Shown here: piece after piece, positions 1 through 10,589 of the stretch
Position numbering within the stretch: position 1 is the stretch's first letter
How the letters are laid out: each line of letters begins with the position of its first letter
Source: Halocafeteria seosinensis
Lineage: Eukaryota > Sar > Bigyra > Bicosoecida
Length of the DNA stretch: 64,000 bases
Direction of reading: 5' to 3'
Assembly: GCA_001687465.1 (NCBI GenBank)
Contig: LVLI01000320.1
Location: 1 to 64,000 of the forward strand
Made by a program: the position numbers and the translations under genes
The notes under the pieces: model-generated
What the model was told of the DNA's origin: nothing
Databases searched by the model: none
What the model saw: the letters and a program-made list of their open reading frames with translations, nothing else

Positions 1-1
1 T

Positions 2-235
2 GCCTGCGCTGCTGCAACCGGTCTTGGCGTTGGCGCCGCTGTGGCAGGCTCAGGGTCTTCTCCTGCCAGACTGAGCCTTGTCGGTACCTCTGACATTGTG
101 GGCGCAGGCATGGCTCCTCCCCCGATGCCTCCTGAGCTTAACCGGTGCTGTGTTCCCTCACGGCGCATGTCAGCAAGGCTGCAGGAACAGCGGGCCCGTC
201 GCTGCTTAACACGGGCGCTTACCGCTCCTCGTTAA
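2..235 (+). CDS. possible 3' end of an Ala/Gly-rich gene (edge, partial)
   Basis: One frame is open from the window edge to a TAA at 233-235. It begins Ala/Gly-rich and ends Arg-rich. The stretch is clearly more GC-rich than the sequence that follows, and the open frame ends where a GT run and an A-rich tract begin, as expected at the end of a gene. I recognise no domain. It could equally be a chance ORF in GC-rich DNA. Confidence 0.25.
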   Translation, partial: ACAAATGLGVGAAVAGSGSSPARLSLVGTSDIVGAGMAPPPMPPELNRCCVPSRRMSARLQEQRARRCLTRALTAPR

Positions 236-258
236 GAGGATGTGGTCAACTTCCCGGC

Positions 259-278
259 CGGTGGGCTATCTGTCACAT
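259..278 (+). repeat. dispersed 20-nt repeat, copy 1
   Basis: These 20 bases recur exactly at 23345-23364. Partial similarity continues downstream for about 25 bases: both copies run into a GT-rich stretch ending in TTCTA. Both lie outside genes. Confidence 0.5.
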
Positions 279-280
279 TT

Positions 281-294
281 GTGTGTGTGTGTGT
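281..294 (+). repeat. (GT)7 microsatellite
   Basis: Simple GT repeat directly after the dispersed 20-nt repeat. A matching CA run lies at about 908-924, inside the third NAR1 intron. Confidence 0.9.
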
Positions 295-376
295 TCTATG
301 CCGCTCAGGAAGTCTGGCTCGTTCATTTTCACAGCAAATGAACTCTTTCCATGAATGCAATATATACACACATAGC

Positions 377-404
377 AAAAAAAAAAAAAATAAAAATAAA
401 AAAA
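377..404 (+). repeat. A-rich tract between genes
   Basis: A run of A interrupted by two T, located between the edge ORF and the 3' end of the minus-strand NAR1 gene. Similar tracts occur at 19872-19896 and 37735-37762, also between genes. Confidence 0.85.
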
Positions 405-522
405 TGGGCACTTATAATACCACGAGCGAAGGTGTTATTTCGTGTGTACCGATTTTTCCTTCGTCGATCGCCTCCAAGTAAAACTACGTAGGGCCATCAC
501 TGTAGTACTACCATTTCACACA

Positions 523-2863
523 CTACCATTTTATGCCGAGACGACTTTGGACCTTAGGAACCGTATGATAAGAGGTAGTGAAGAGTCGCCGTCGCAAGGA
601 CGGATCCAGAGGATAGATTTGCTCATGTAGTAAACTTATAAGTTCACGCTCTTCAGGCAGTCTACACTGGCGGTCATGCTGCAACGTTTGTGCGACAAGC
701 TGGGGACGCTCTATCTGCTTTTCTAAAGAGGGCCTGGTTCGTTCCATTTCATTTTCTGGATCTTTCGTAGATTCAACCGGAGCTTGGATTTGACCACCTC
801 CGTTGACGCAACCGGAAGGGCATGCCATTAGTTCTACGTAGTCATACGGGCATTTCCCCCTCTGCAAAGCAGACAAAACATGCCGAAATTTAGATTACCC
901 AACTTGAACACACACACACACACACTTGAAGACTAAGGCAGTACTGATCTTACCTTCATCTTTGTCATGATTGACTGTATATTCCGAAAGCCGTATGCCT
1001 TTGCGAATGTGTATTTGGTATCTCCGTTACAGTCAAAACTAACCTCTTCCATGTCAGCATTCCGACCCTGCTTGTATTCGAGCTGCCCAGTAATGGACGT
1101 CCCGTAGCAACGCTTCGCTGTCTGCCGGAAAATGTACTCCAAGTAGCCTCCTGAACCTCCGTGGTCATTGATAGCAGCCAGCAACTGTTCCCCATCACGG
1201 CTCACGGAGCGAAGAGTTTGCTCAATACACTGTTTAGAGCCCTTGATCAGTCCTACAGGGACAAGAGCTGACGATTGCAACGCTTCTTTGTTGATAAAAA
1301 GTTGACCATTTCCTTGCGAGGGAGAAGTGGTCAAATCGGCCTCCCGCAACTTGGAGAATTCAATTGAGCAGTCTTCCATTAGCTGCAATACTTCCGTTGA
1401 TGTTATTACACAGTCGACGTCCCTCGTGCTATAGTTTTTCTCTTCCGAAAAAAAGTCCTTTCGGCTGGCCTCCAATTTCTTGTCGAAGCATGGCATGACT
1501 GTGGCGTGATATATCTCCGACGGTTCCAGACCATCTTCTTCTGTGGCAACAAGAAGGTGCTTCAGTAAGATTCCCATTATTTGTTGTGGTGATTTCACCT
1601 TGCTGATATACCGCAAACTCTCAGGATGGGTTTTTTCAGCATAACATACCCAACCAGGACAGGCAGAAGTGATCACTGGTATGGGAGCGCTAGGTCCAGG
1701 GGTCTCGATAAGACCGACCGATTCGCAAGCTTTTTTTACCCTTTTTTCATTAAATAGCATCTGTTGCCGTGTGTCCCCTTCCCGTGCGGGTCTGCGGAGG
1801 AATGCTTCTCCCGAAGAAAAATCCACATGGACAACGGCTCCATCCAAATCCACAGCATCACCTGTTACTAAGTCTACAATGATGCCTATCATTTCGTTGG
1901 CGTCTTCACCAGTTAGTTCCTGTGCTTGCAAATTCTTCCTCGCGCTGACCTCGTCTCCATCGGCACGCTCAGCAATGCCTTCAGTAGGAACTATTTTCAC
2001 TCTTCGGGAAGACACCGCAAGCGTTATAGGCTTAGCTTCCCAGATGGCCGGTCGTCGACTCCTTTTGTTTGAAGACTGCGGTGAATTGGTTGCTTCCGTA
2101 CTTTGGCAACTCTTCTGAAACCTCTGTATGAACTCTTCTGCCGCTTCATTTAGGGCTATATCTGTACCAATATTAGAATCCACCACATAGTGAGCACCAA
2201 TTTGTTTGAAGAACGATACAAGTTTTCTGTAGGCGACAATGGTCGAAACGTTAAATTCCACCGCAATAGAAGAGATAGTCTGCGGTGATATCGAAACTAC
2301 CACTCTCTTCCATTTCTGCATATTCGAAAAGGGAAAGGTCTCTCGAAATAAAGTCATGCAAATGGCGTAGAAAACATGTAGAAGGACTTACAGAACTATT
2401 CACGTTCTTGAGAAATTCTTGCGTTGATTGTTGTTCGATTAACACCGTTTCCGCAGAAGTCACACATCCACTACACGCTAAGCAGTCTGACAACGAGACC
2501 TGAGCGGACTTAGACGAGGAATCTGTCTTGATCAAATCTGGCTTTTGTAATCTGCAATTCTCAAAAGTTACAAATTTGACCCTCTGGGTACGACTCCCAG
2601 TTTTTCGGGTGCGAAGCCACTTACCCAGATGGTTCCACTTCCAAATCAAAGCCAGAATCAATGCCTGAGGTTAGTTGGATTTTCGCATACCCTTTGTCCT
2701 CTTCATCTTTATCTTCAGGACGGTCTTTATCAAGCAATTCTTCAGCACGCTTCACATCATCGGCAAAAATGGGATTTACACACGCTTGAGCCGGCTGCAC
2801 TAAATCGTCCAAGTCCCCCAGCACCACCGACCCTGCAAATTTTGTTTTACTGTCATCCGCCAT
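523..2863 (-). CDS. NAR1: cytosolic Fe-S cluster assembly factor NAR1 (IOP1/NARFL)
   Basis: Member of the FeFe-hydrogenase-like NAR1 family of the cytosolic iron-sulfur assembly (CIA) pathway, which links scaffold-bound clusters to the CIA targeting complex. Four exons: 2863-2625, 2551-2392, 2315-954 and 861-523, giving 699 aa with all phases consistent. The N-terminus has the family's [15 protein letters not shown] stretch, followed by the cluster ligands in [16 protein letters not shown]. The hydrogenase-like core shows [13 protein letters not shown] and KSPQQIMG, then [13 protein letters not shown], and near the C-terminus [14 protein letters not shown]. It ends in Trp, as NAR1 proteins usually do. 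The Met at 2863 starts MADDSKTKF, matching the family N-terminus. At about 700 aa it is longer than the typical 450-500, because of low-complexity insertions around residues 170-250 and in the C-terminal exon. The third intron contains a CA microsatellite. Confidence 0.95.
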
Positions 2864-3099
2864 TTCTGAAGCACGCTCAACTCCACTGTATCTTGATACA
2901 AAAGTGCGTGGGGCAACAATCATGATTCTGCAAAGACTTGTGTCGGTGCAGGGAACGCAATATACAGCACGCGACCACTCTCTTGACTCTACATCACCTT
3001 CACAGACAAAGAGGTTCACAACAACAATGTGTGGCCGTGTGTACTGTATTAGCAAGGATTTGGGAAGAATTACGTGAGTGAGAAACTTGTACAGACTCT

Positions 3100-4728
3100 T
3101 TAAGTGTTGAAAATTAAATGAGGACGCTGAGAGGCTAACTGGAGAATGAAATCACCGAACATGGTGTTGGCCCATGCAAACCAGGGGCGAGTGAATGTGG
3201 AAACTGAGTTCCGAGAAAAACTCTCATGCATTAGTCCAGTGCCATCTGTGCCATCAAGAAGCATGTTCAAACACTGCCGAATCTCTGAATCTGAGTTTGA
3301 GGTCATACCCCGGGATATGATACTTAAAGGCCATATGGTTCCAAGCCCTGTATGAGGACTTCCTACACCTTGTGCCGCTGAACCCGCGAAAAACCAAGGG
3401 TTAACCTTGGAGAGCACGGCATTGCGAGTCCTCTGATATAATGTATCATTCACATTCACGTATCCGAACATTGGTAAAGATAGCAGCGATGGCATGTTGG
3501 CGTCATCCATGAACAAGAAACTCCCAAACCCATCCACCTCGTAAGCGTATACCTCGCCGGCTGAGGGATGGTGCACTACACCGAACTTCTTGATCCCATT
3601 GTCAATTTCTGACGCTAACGATTGAACCTTACTGGCTAAATCTCCAGCCTGGATTTTCTGAAGGATAGGGACGATTCCTCGCAAAGCCGTAACGGCGAGT
3701 GCATTCTGGGGTACGTTGAAGGGGAAAACGTGAGCATCATCCGAGGGGCGGAATGCAGTTTTAACCATGCCGGTATAGTTCCCTGGGGCTCCTACGCCAT
3801 TTTGCAATGTCTCCCGTTGCTGTGATGTTGTTTTCTGAAACCGGTAGGGTAGCGGGCTCTCCATTGTCGTTGTTTGCTGCTCTACCATAGTGTTAACGAT
3901 CAGTGTAACAGCTTGAAGCCAATCCGAACCAAACGGATCTAGGTCGCCCGTTTGTCGATAGTATTCAGCGCTTAGTCGGAGCATATTGGCCAATGAATCA
4001 ACCTCATACTTCCGCTCAAATATGGGAAGTATCATTGCATCTAGGCGAGCGCCAGCGAATGCTGGCTTCGTCGTGTGATCGTCTGAATGTGGCGAAGGGC
4101 CAGAGCCCTCCAACTGGAATGCATTGGCGTATGTATCGATCAAAACACTACGAGCCTGCCGGCCAATTACGCCTCTCAACATTTGTGCAAGGTGGTCATC
4201 TTTTTTTGCAAACTTAATGTAAGGAAACACCTGGTTTGTACTGTCGCGAAGCCACATTGCGATTATATCGCCTGTTACAATGAACGTATCCTGATAAGTG
4301 TCGTTCGCTTCGAATTTGTAGACTGTAGTATCGAGCTGCAAGAGAGCGAGCATCTCCATCGAGCTCCACCAAGTAATGTTAAGGGATTTGCCATAGTTTG
4401 ACATACTGTATTGGGTAAGCAATTCTGGAAGACTGTGGCCAAGTTGGAATCTTTGAATTTCGGAACCAATTGGTTGATTGTGCTATCCACTGCTGTCGAT
4501 ACAAACCTGCAAAACCAACCAGTATCAAGTAAGCATTCCTCAAGAGTGAGAAACCAATCAATTCTACTGAAAATTCCATTAAAAAATTCAATTCCACCAG
4601 ACATACTTCCTCTCAGAAGGCTTTGGCCTCATATTCGGTTGACTCGTGGAACCCCGCACAAGTCCCATGACTTCCATGATTACAAGGCTTACGCCCACGA
4701 TCAGCAAGTTCACCTGAGACACTCGCAT
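3100..4728 (-). CDS. GH125 exo-alpha-1,6-mannosidase-like protein (Mug157 family)
   Basis: Glycoside hydrolase family 125, metal-independent exo-alpha-1,6-mannosidases. Three exons: 4728-4607, 4506-4407 and 4335-3100, giving 485 aa, close to family length. The first exon encodes a hydrophobic segment (LLIVGVSLVIMEVMGLV) that looks like a signal anchor, then RPKPSERK. The second carries VPKFKDSNLATVFQNCLPNT and the third opens with LDTTVYKF, as in Mug157 relatives. Diagnostic blocks are VTGDIIAMWLRDSTNQV, FLFMDDANMPSLLSLP and GLMHESFSRN; the Glu of HESF is in the usual catalytic-base region. Likely acts in the secretory pathway on mannosylated glycans (inference from the anchor). Introns are 100 and 71 bp. 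An upstream in-frame start at 4860 cannot be excluded. The family is common in fungi and bacteria and patchy in protists and algae. Confidence 0.93.
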
Positions 4729-5047
4729 CGTTCCTCTTGTACCATGCAAACGCCAGAAAAGAGCTCTGAACGGACAATACAATGACAAAATCAACCAACA
4801 TTGACCCGCCGTGACGCCGCCGACTGAACCCGTCAATCTTTTGTTACAGTTGACAGACACTTGGATTTTGCATGCAGTATCTACTTGATATACAAAGCTT
4901 ATTCTGACCGTAGAGTTGGTATATATGCATCCTTCTATCTGTCTGTACGTGTTAGAACAGAAGAAGCGTACAGCTATCGTCTGTATGCATTGGGAGAAGG
5001 CAATCTTCCTCTAGGGCACCACCTTCCAGACTGGGAAAACAGATACG
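4729..5047. other. intergenic, divergent promoter region
   Basis: Lies between the divergent starts of the GH125 and SmF genes, so it must hold both promoters. I see no ORF, repeat or RNA gene that I can support. Confidence 0.5.
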
Positions 5048-5624
5048 ATGGCTTCCGTATGTCCTTTATACACGTTATATAAGGGTCCCAAAAGTGCCTT
5101 AACTGTGTTTGGAGTGTCTAACCTTGATCATGAATGCAGGCAATCGTGAATCCGAAACCATTCTTGAACTCTTTGACGGGCAAACCCATCCTGGTGAAAT
5201 TGAAATGGGGCATGGAATATAAAGGTATGCAGTGTCTTCGGAAGGGGTATACCTGTAAATTCTGGGGATATAAGCAATGGCTGTCACATTTGGCTTGTAC
5301 TGGTGCAGGATATCTCTTATCGGTAGACTCGTATATGAACTTGCAGGTATCAAGCTTGTCTGGTTCTGTTGTATGTGGCTGTAGATCATAGTTGGTTCAT
5401 GGTAGTGCAGCTTGCTGATGCTGAGGAATATATTGATGGAAATCTTGCTGGTAACTTAGGGGAGATTCTAATCAGGTATGATCACTATAGCTACTGTGCA
5501 TTTCGAGCGCACTCGGGACTCAACAGATGTGTACGGATGCAGGTGTAATAATGTGCTCTACGTCCGTGGCGCTTCAGAAGAGGGTGAACAAGACGATGCA
5601 ACCATGCAAGATGGGAAGGAATGA
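5048..5624 (+). CDS. SNRPF: Sm protein F (small nuclear ribonucleoprotein F)
   Basis: Core Sm-ring subunit of the U1, U2, U4 and U5 spliceosomal snRNPs. Five exons: 5048-5056, 5140-5224, 5309-5346, 5411-5475 and 5543-5624, giving 92 aa (family about 86). The first coding exon is only three codons (MAS). The joined product reads [51 protein letters not shown] and CNNVLYVRG, covering the Sm1 and Sm2 motifs in order. The C-terminal tail is acidic, as is usual for SmF. Every junction keeps phase and uses a GTATG donor and CAG acceptor. SmD2, another ring subunit, is at 62.5 kb. Confidence 0.96.
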
Positions 5625-5980
5625 GAGCTGTGTTATCCTTTGGTACTTTAGTAGCTGAGACAATGCCATTCGCGATCCACACACACTGGCCTCCAGATGG
5701 CAAACGTAGAAACTGCTATTAGTTATTTGGTGAAGGCGTTTCGCAGCATAGCCGCACAGACAAGACTAGAATTCTCACGTCTAGTAATCTCGTCGGAGCT
5801 TCCAGTATGACTTCTCTTGTTTGTGTAAATAGCCTGGCGAGTGTGAAACCCCAATGTACATCTAGATTGGCTGAAGGTTCTGGGCGCTGAGCCCACATCA
5901 ATGTCTCAAGTTGGATGGGGATTTTTACTTAACCCAGCTGCTCGGCTTTGGTGTCCCCCGTTGGCACAAACCATGGTGTG
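5625..5980. other. intergenic, between convergent gene ends
   Basis: Lies between the SmF stop and the stop of the minus-strand gene at 5981. Only short overlapping ORFs on both strands; nothing supportable. Confidence 0.4.
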
Positions 5981-6523
5981 TCATCTTGCATTAGTAGGTT
6001 CGCATTCCTCCTCAACCTCTTTGGTGGTTTCTCCAGCTGGTGCGCATACGTCGCGATCAAAACTCGTTTCGGCAGTTGCAGTGGGTACCTCTTCATCCTG
6101 TTCGGCTTCTTCCTCTCCTTCCAGCTCTGCATCAGGGTCGGAATCTTCATACTCAACAGCTGCTGTTATCGTTTGGACTGAATTATACTGGCTCGCGCTC
6201 TGCAGCCCTCTGGGACCGCCTCCCTGAGAATTCCCACGGTCGAATCCTCTCCTGGCTGCTAAACCTGATTCTCTGGATCCCGTACTGCTGCGACGGGAGC
6301 CTAAAGACGATTGACTGTTTTGGGCATTCATATGGTTCTGTCTGCCAGAAGTGTTCTCATAGCTACGTTTGGAGGCACGGTCAATGAGGAACCGCCGGCG
6401 GTTATGGTGAGGTTTCTTCCGAAGCTGATCCTCGCCTCGGATATCACGGGGTACCGTCTCAAGTTCATCCGTCTGCACATCCGATATCGGCTCTACGGGG
6501 GGCTTTCCTAGCTTGCACCCCAT
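5981..6523 (-). CDS. acidic protein with MGC acylation motif
   Basis: Unrecognised 180-aa protein from a single exon. It starts MGCKLGKPP: Gly2 and Cys3 form a classic N-myristoylation plus palmitoylation signal, suggesting a peripheral membrane protein. The middle is basic and Ser/Arg-rich (residues about 30-95). The C-terminal third is very acidic, with a run of Asp and Glu around residues 125-150. No catalytic domain is visible. Another short acidic MGC protein lies next to it at 7318-7878, and an MGN protein at 10590-13594. Lipid anchoring is inferred from the motif only. Confidence 0.6.
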   Translation of the reverse strand: MGCKLGKPPVEPISDVQTDELETVPRDIRGEDQLRKKPHHNRRRFLIDRASKRSYENTSGRQNHMNAQNSQSSLGSRRSSTGSRESGLAARRGFDRGNSQGGGPRGLQSASQYNSVQTITAAVEYEDSDPDAELEGEEEAEQDEEVPTATAETSFDRDVCAPAGETTKEVEEECEPTNAR

Positions 6524-7317
6524 GACCTGCTGATCAAGTGAACCGCCTCAAATTGAAGCAGCAGTAAGTCCGTGAGAATTGTGTAACAGTACTGCCACCT
6601 CCACAATCGGCATCTATTTCTACAAGATAGGGGCACATCTACCAGCTGTCCGAGCAGAATCCTTTATGCTCCAATATATGTAAGCTTCTACTGGAGCCCA
6701 ACTCAAAAGAAAAGGATTGTATTCTCCGTTATGGTCGCCTGCGACCAACAGTTTGCAACCTGGCGAGAAACTGTGAGCTTCAAGTTCCGGCTCTTATGAT
6801 CTCCTACAGCCCTTGCTCGATCGAATTCGACCAAACTCAGCAAGAGTCTACCGGAACGTATTGCGTTTGCTTCCCGTTTACGGAGGACCATCAATAGTTC
6901 TGAATGATGGTGCAGTGGCCAACGAGAGAATCCGGTTCACCAGCGGCTGCGGGAACGGCTCTTCGAGAGTGCAGTGACTCAAGCTAGAAACCATCCAAAT
7001 GAGTGAGTCACTGAGACTATTGAGTGCGGATAGTGTTGACCGTAATGGAGAATACATTGAAAATGTGAATCAGCAAGCTCGCAAAATGTCATGGTTACAT
7101 TAAATGGAACAAGGGGAGGGTAGTACAATGTATCATTTTCGCGAGTGATAACAATGGTGCTACGGTGTTGCAACGCGAAGTGGCTATGTTTATAGTGAGT
7201 AGACTTGAGAAGGGGAGTATTTCATTCTAGAGAGACCAGTGATATTGTATAGCAATAAATTCAATTTATATCAAGCAACACGACCAGATTACTTCACGCT
7301 GTAACGCGGGGACAATT
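6524..7317. other. intergenic, nothing recognised
   Basis: About 790 bp between two minus-strand genes. Should contain the promoter of the 6523 gene and the 3' UTR of the 7878 gene. No convincing ORF, tRNA or repeat seen. Confidence 0.4.
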
Positions 7318-7878
7318 TCACTGATCATTGGAGGCAGTGTTGTCTCCTTCATTGGCACCTCCAGATTCCGCAGTATCAGACGTTTCTCCGTCTCCTGCTG
7401 ATTTATCCTGTTCTTCTGATGCTGGTTCTCCCTGCTGCTCGCTCTGCTCGGCACCCTCATTGGCTGTATCTTCCTGGGCTTCGTTGCCGTGCTCTGCCGA
7501 TTCTGAGTGTTCGTTTTCATTTTCCTCTTCATGGGACTCCGCATTCTCGTTGTCCTTAGTTTGTTCGCCATCGTTAGTATCTTCGCGAGGTTCATTTTCA
7601 TTGCCTTCTTTATTCTCGTTCTGCTCTTCCTCTGTCTGGCCAGAGTCTTCGCCTGCATTTTGCTCTGGGCCAGTGTCACTTTCCACCTGTTGGTCTTTCT
7701 CCGCCTGCTGATTAGTATGTTTCTTCTGCAAGTATTACAACAAGGGGGAAATATGTCATCTTGCGAAAATCACCCACGGAAACGAAGGAATGTGTGTCGC
7801 TGAATCACTTACCTGCTGCTCAGCGTCTTCGGGGCTCGTTTGAGCCATAGACTTGTCTTTTGAAGCCGGGCAGCCCAT
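7318..7878 (-). CDS. highly acidic MGC-motif protein
   Basis: Unrecognised 157-aa protein in two exons, 7878-7813 and 7725-7318, with a GTAAG donor and matching phase. Starts MGCPASKDKS, a dual-acylation motif (Gly2, Cys3). The rest is almost entirely Glu, Asn, Gln, Ser, Asp and Lys, and is predicted to be disordered and very acidic. No folded domain is visible. The start is well supported because the first exon adds exactly the MGC motif in phase. Shares the motif and acidic character with the 5981-6523 gene, though I see no clear alignment between them. Confidence 0.6.
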
Positions 7879-8121
7879 TATTGCCTCGTGTTGTTGTTCG
7901 GTCTCTGCACAACACGGATTAGGCTCTTAAACGGAAGCTATACCCTCGGTACAAATGGGACAAAACCGAGCACAGAGTCCAACGGAACCATTAGTTCGCA
8001 GGACTCTGTCGTGGTACCAACGGAAGGCTACTTAGAGTTAGCAATCGAAATGAGGAGGGCTGGCATTCTCAATGAGCAGAGGGCAATTGCTTACTTTGTA
8101 CAAAGGGGGATTAAAATAATT

Positions 8122-8130
8122 GCGCGAAAA
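8122..8130 (-). promoter_or_regulatory. E2F-like site (TTTTCGCGC)
   Basis: On the minus strand this reads TTTTCGCGC, matching the E2F/DP consensus TTTSSCGC. About 515 bp upstream of the start at 8645. Short motif, so chance is possible; a second site lies about 220 bp downstream. Confidence 0.35.
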
Positions 8131-8340
8131 AATATTGCGCGTTCGACCACCACCACTGGCTGAAGTTCGCAAGAACTGATACAAGCGATGCAGAATTCAG
8201 TCGAACAGAGGCACTCCGTTTCACTTGTCTCGAGTGAGTGTTTATTGCATACAGGATGTACGCTTGGTGCGGGAGAATTTATCAATGCAATGGTAGATTG
8301 TTCATGTTGGACAGTGTACAGCGTATCTCCGTCGGTCGCA

Positions 8341-8349
8341 TTTGGCGCG
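8341..8349 (+). promoter_or_regulatory. E2F-like site (TTTGGCGCG)
   Basis: Matches the E2F/DP consensus TTTSSCGC on the plus strand, about 300 bp upstream of the ATG at 8645. Paired with the site at 8122-8130, it suggests S-phase-linked expression of the unknown gene downstream (inference). Confidence 0.4.
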
Positions 8350-8644
8350 CTGAATCAATTCGTCGCAGTCGCAAGGTGCCGACTTGAGTCGATTATGCCA
8401 ACAAGACATAGCCGTTTGTACAGCTTAAAATGATACTGTCTGCATGCGCCATTGTTTTGGATGTATACCCGCCTGTGATTAAGGCTATGGCTTGGATGAG
8501 ACAGAACAAACTTGAGGTTGAAGACGGAAGCCTCGTAATCCCAGCCCTTACAATGATGCCACCGTTTTAAAGTGTCCCATATTAGCTTATCCATGTCTTA
8601 ATGTCGTCAGTAGACATACGATTGGCCGAACAGGGAGTGCACAG

Positions 8645-10578
8645 ATGGCGGACCAACTTCCTCACAGCTGTGCGGCTCCCGCTGCTGGCAGTGGAAGCGA
8701 CTCTGTCGCAGCCACCATCACTACACATACGAATACGCAGCAAAGTCATCACGAGAAGGGAGAAGATTGCAGGTGGGAATCTGTCCTGTCTGGAATCGGA
8801 ATTTATTCTCCCAGAGGCAGTGTGCTCTTCCGAGCGCAATGTTGTCCCTGGAAGAACCAGGAGCATTCGTCATCGCCAACGCAACCGATACCGGTGAACC
8901 TTGAGAAGCTCGGGCACGTGATTATTAGTCTCGCTGAATTTTCGAAACGGTATGTTGCAGTGCAGTTTAAACTTTGAGAGATTCATGCTCTCATTTGACT
9001 CCAATGCGTTAGCAGGCCGGAAACTGTACATTTGGCCCTTAGACACGATGTAGAGGTCAACGCCGTTCAATGTGACGACATTTATATTGCAGTCGTAGAA
9101 CAACGAGCTTTGATACCTGCGAAGCACCGAGAGGAAAATCAAACAGACGTGGACGAGTTAACGACCGACTCTTCTAGTATATACCGTCTCGTATGTGCTG
9201 GACTGTGAGCCATTGTAGTGTATTTTGTTTTCCAAGTGTCAGTGGCTGCATTTATGGAGTGCAGATTTCCATTCTATGCTCCCAACGAATAAAGGCAACG
9301 GGTGTAAAAAAGACAGCAATCGAGCGTTTGGATTCCGACGTTCGGCATATGACTGAAAATTATACAGTAAAAAACGTGGTTTCAGTTGAGAGTGAAGAGT
9401 CAACCTCGAGCAGCACAATCGATCTGGAAGATACTCTCCAACCCACCCGCCGGTTCACTGTTGCATCATCATTCTGTTCCAATCTTCTCGATGGACTATC
9501 TTCTGGAATTTGTCAAGCCTTTCTTGGCTATACTATGAGAGGTTTAAGACGACTTCTATTTGGAGGGGACACCAAAGCCAGAGGGATTTGCTGTGTCCTA
9601 CAGGACAGCAACGGAAGAGAACAGACCTCCACCTGCTATTTCATTAGACAAGCAGGATTTGAAGCCGTTACAGCGCTTCGGACCCATGTGCATAAAGTTG
9701 CTCAGCTTCTTCGTGAAATGTCGTCCACTGGCGCTATTGGTCGATCCACGCTGGACACCCTTACGTACAGCTCTGGCAACTCTATTCTGCAATGCTTATC
9801 ATTCAATAGGGACAACATCTCATGCAAGTATCTAGATTCGGGCGAACACGTAAGCATGCGTTGCAGTGCCAAACTGGGAATTGCTTTGGCACAATTTGGG
9901 CGAATGGGTGAAGACCTCCCGAATGAGCTGGTTCAACTGTTAGAACGGCTTCACCAATCGAAATGGGAGTCTTCTTTCGTTCAAAATGAACCTGCTCCTC
10001 AGACCCCCCGATTCGTTAATGAACTGCACCAACGAAGGCTGGGACTGTCCGATAAGAGTCAACTTAATGTCGGTCCCTGTAGTCTAGCATCCAACAATTC
10101 TGCAGTAACTCCGCGGAGATTAGATATCGATATTAGTAGCCCCACACACGACCAACCAGATCCACGGACGAAATGCGCTGAACAAGCATATTCAAACGCT
10201 ACGAGCGATGCATCATCGGCAAGGGTGTCAACACCGGCTAAGACTTTGATGTTTGGACATACCCATGATGAGTCTACTTCGGCTTCCTCAGCGTCTCAAG
10301 CACTCACTGATAGCAAACATGTTGAAAATACGACCTTCAATATTAGCAGGGATCTGCAAGGTCAAGGTTTGCGGAAAACGACAAATATGGGAAACAGCAG
10401 TTCAACCCCTACACTCGCACATGTTCCCCCAGGTGAGCGCTCTCAAGCAAATTCTGACAGTAGAGGCGAAATAAAAGACATACGCTGTTCCGAAGAGAGC
10501 CGTCCCGCAGAGAGAAGTGGCACCACTACGTCGACAATGCTTCGAAGAAAACATTTCAAGCAGGTGGACACTAACTAA
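8645..10578 (+). CDS. unknown 597-aa protein
   Basis: Not recognised. Three exons: 8645-8949, 9016-9190 and 9265-10578, with GTATG donors, matching phases and introns of 66 and 74 bp. The N-terminal half, about residues 30-330, looks folded, with hydrophobic strand-like stretches such as LEKLGHVIISLAEF and DDIYIAVVEQRALI. The last 240 residues are Ser/Thr/Asn-rich and probably disordered. No signal peptide, membrane segment or catalytic motif stands out. The second exon stays open only in the phase set by the first splice, which supports the model. Its stop is 11 bp from the stop of the convergent Niban-like gene. E2F-like sites upstream hint at a cell-cycle or DNA-repair role, which is unproven. 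Confidence 0.6.
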
Positions 10579-10589
10579 CGCGGCATTGA

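Larger units (their letters stand above)
7879..8644. other. intergenic with E2F-like sites; possible unassigned exon
   Basis: Lies between the divergent starts at 7878 and 8645. Holds two E2F-like motifs, listed separately. An open stretch on the plus strand, ending at 8163, includes EGYLELAIEMRRAG and looks coding, but I could not join it to a start or a neighbouring exon. Confidence 0.35.

Noticed and set aside
1669-2118. Plus-strand 149-aa ORF
   Set aside because: Lies antisense to the conserved core of NAR1; an antisense shadow of a real exon.
7328-7711. Plus-strand Ser/Cys-rich ORF
   Set aside because: Exact antisense of the Glu/Ser/Asn-rich acidic protein; composition is explained by the complement.
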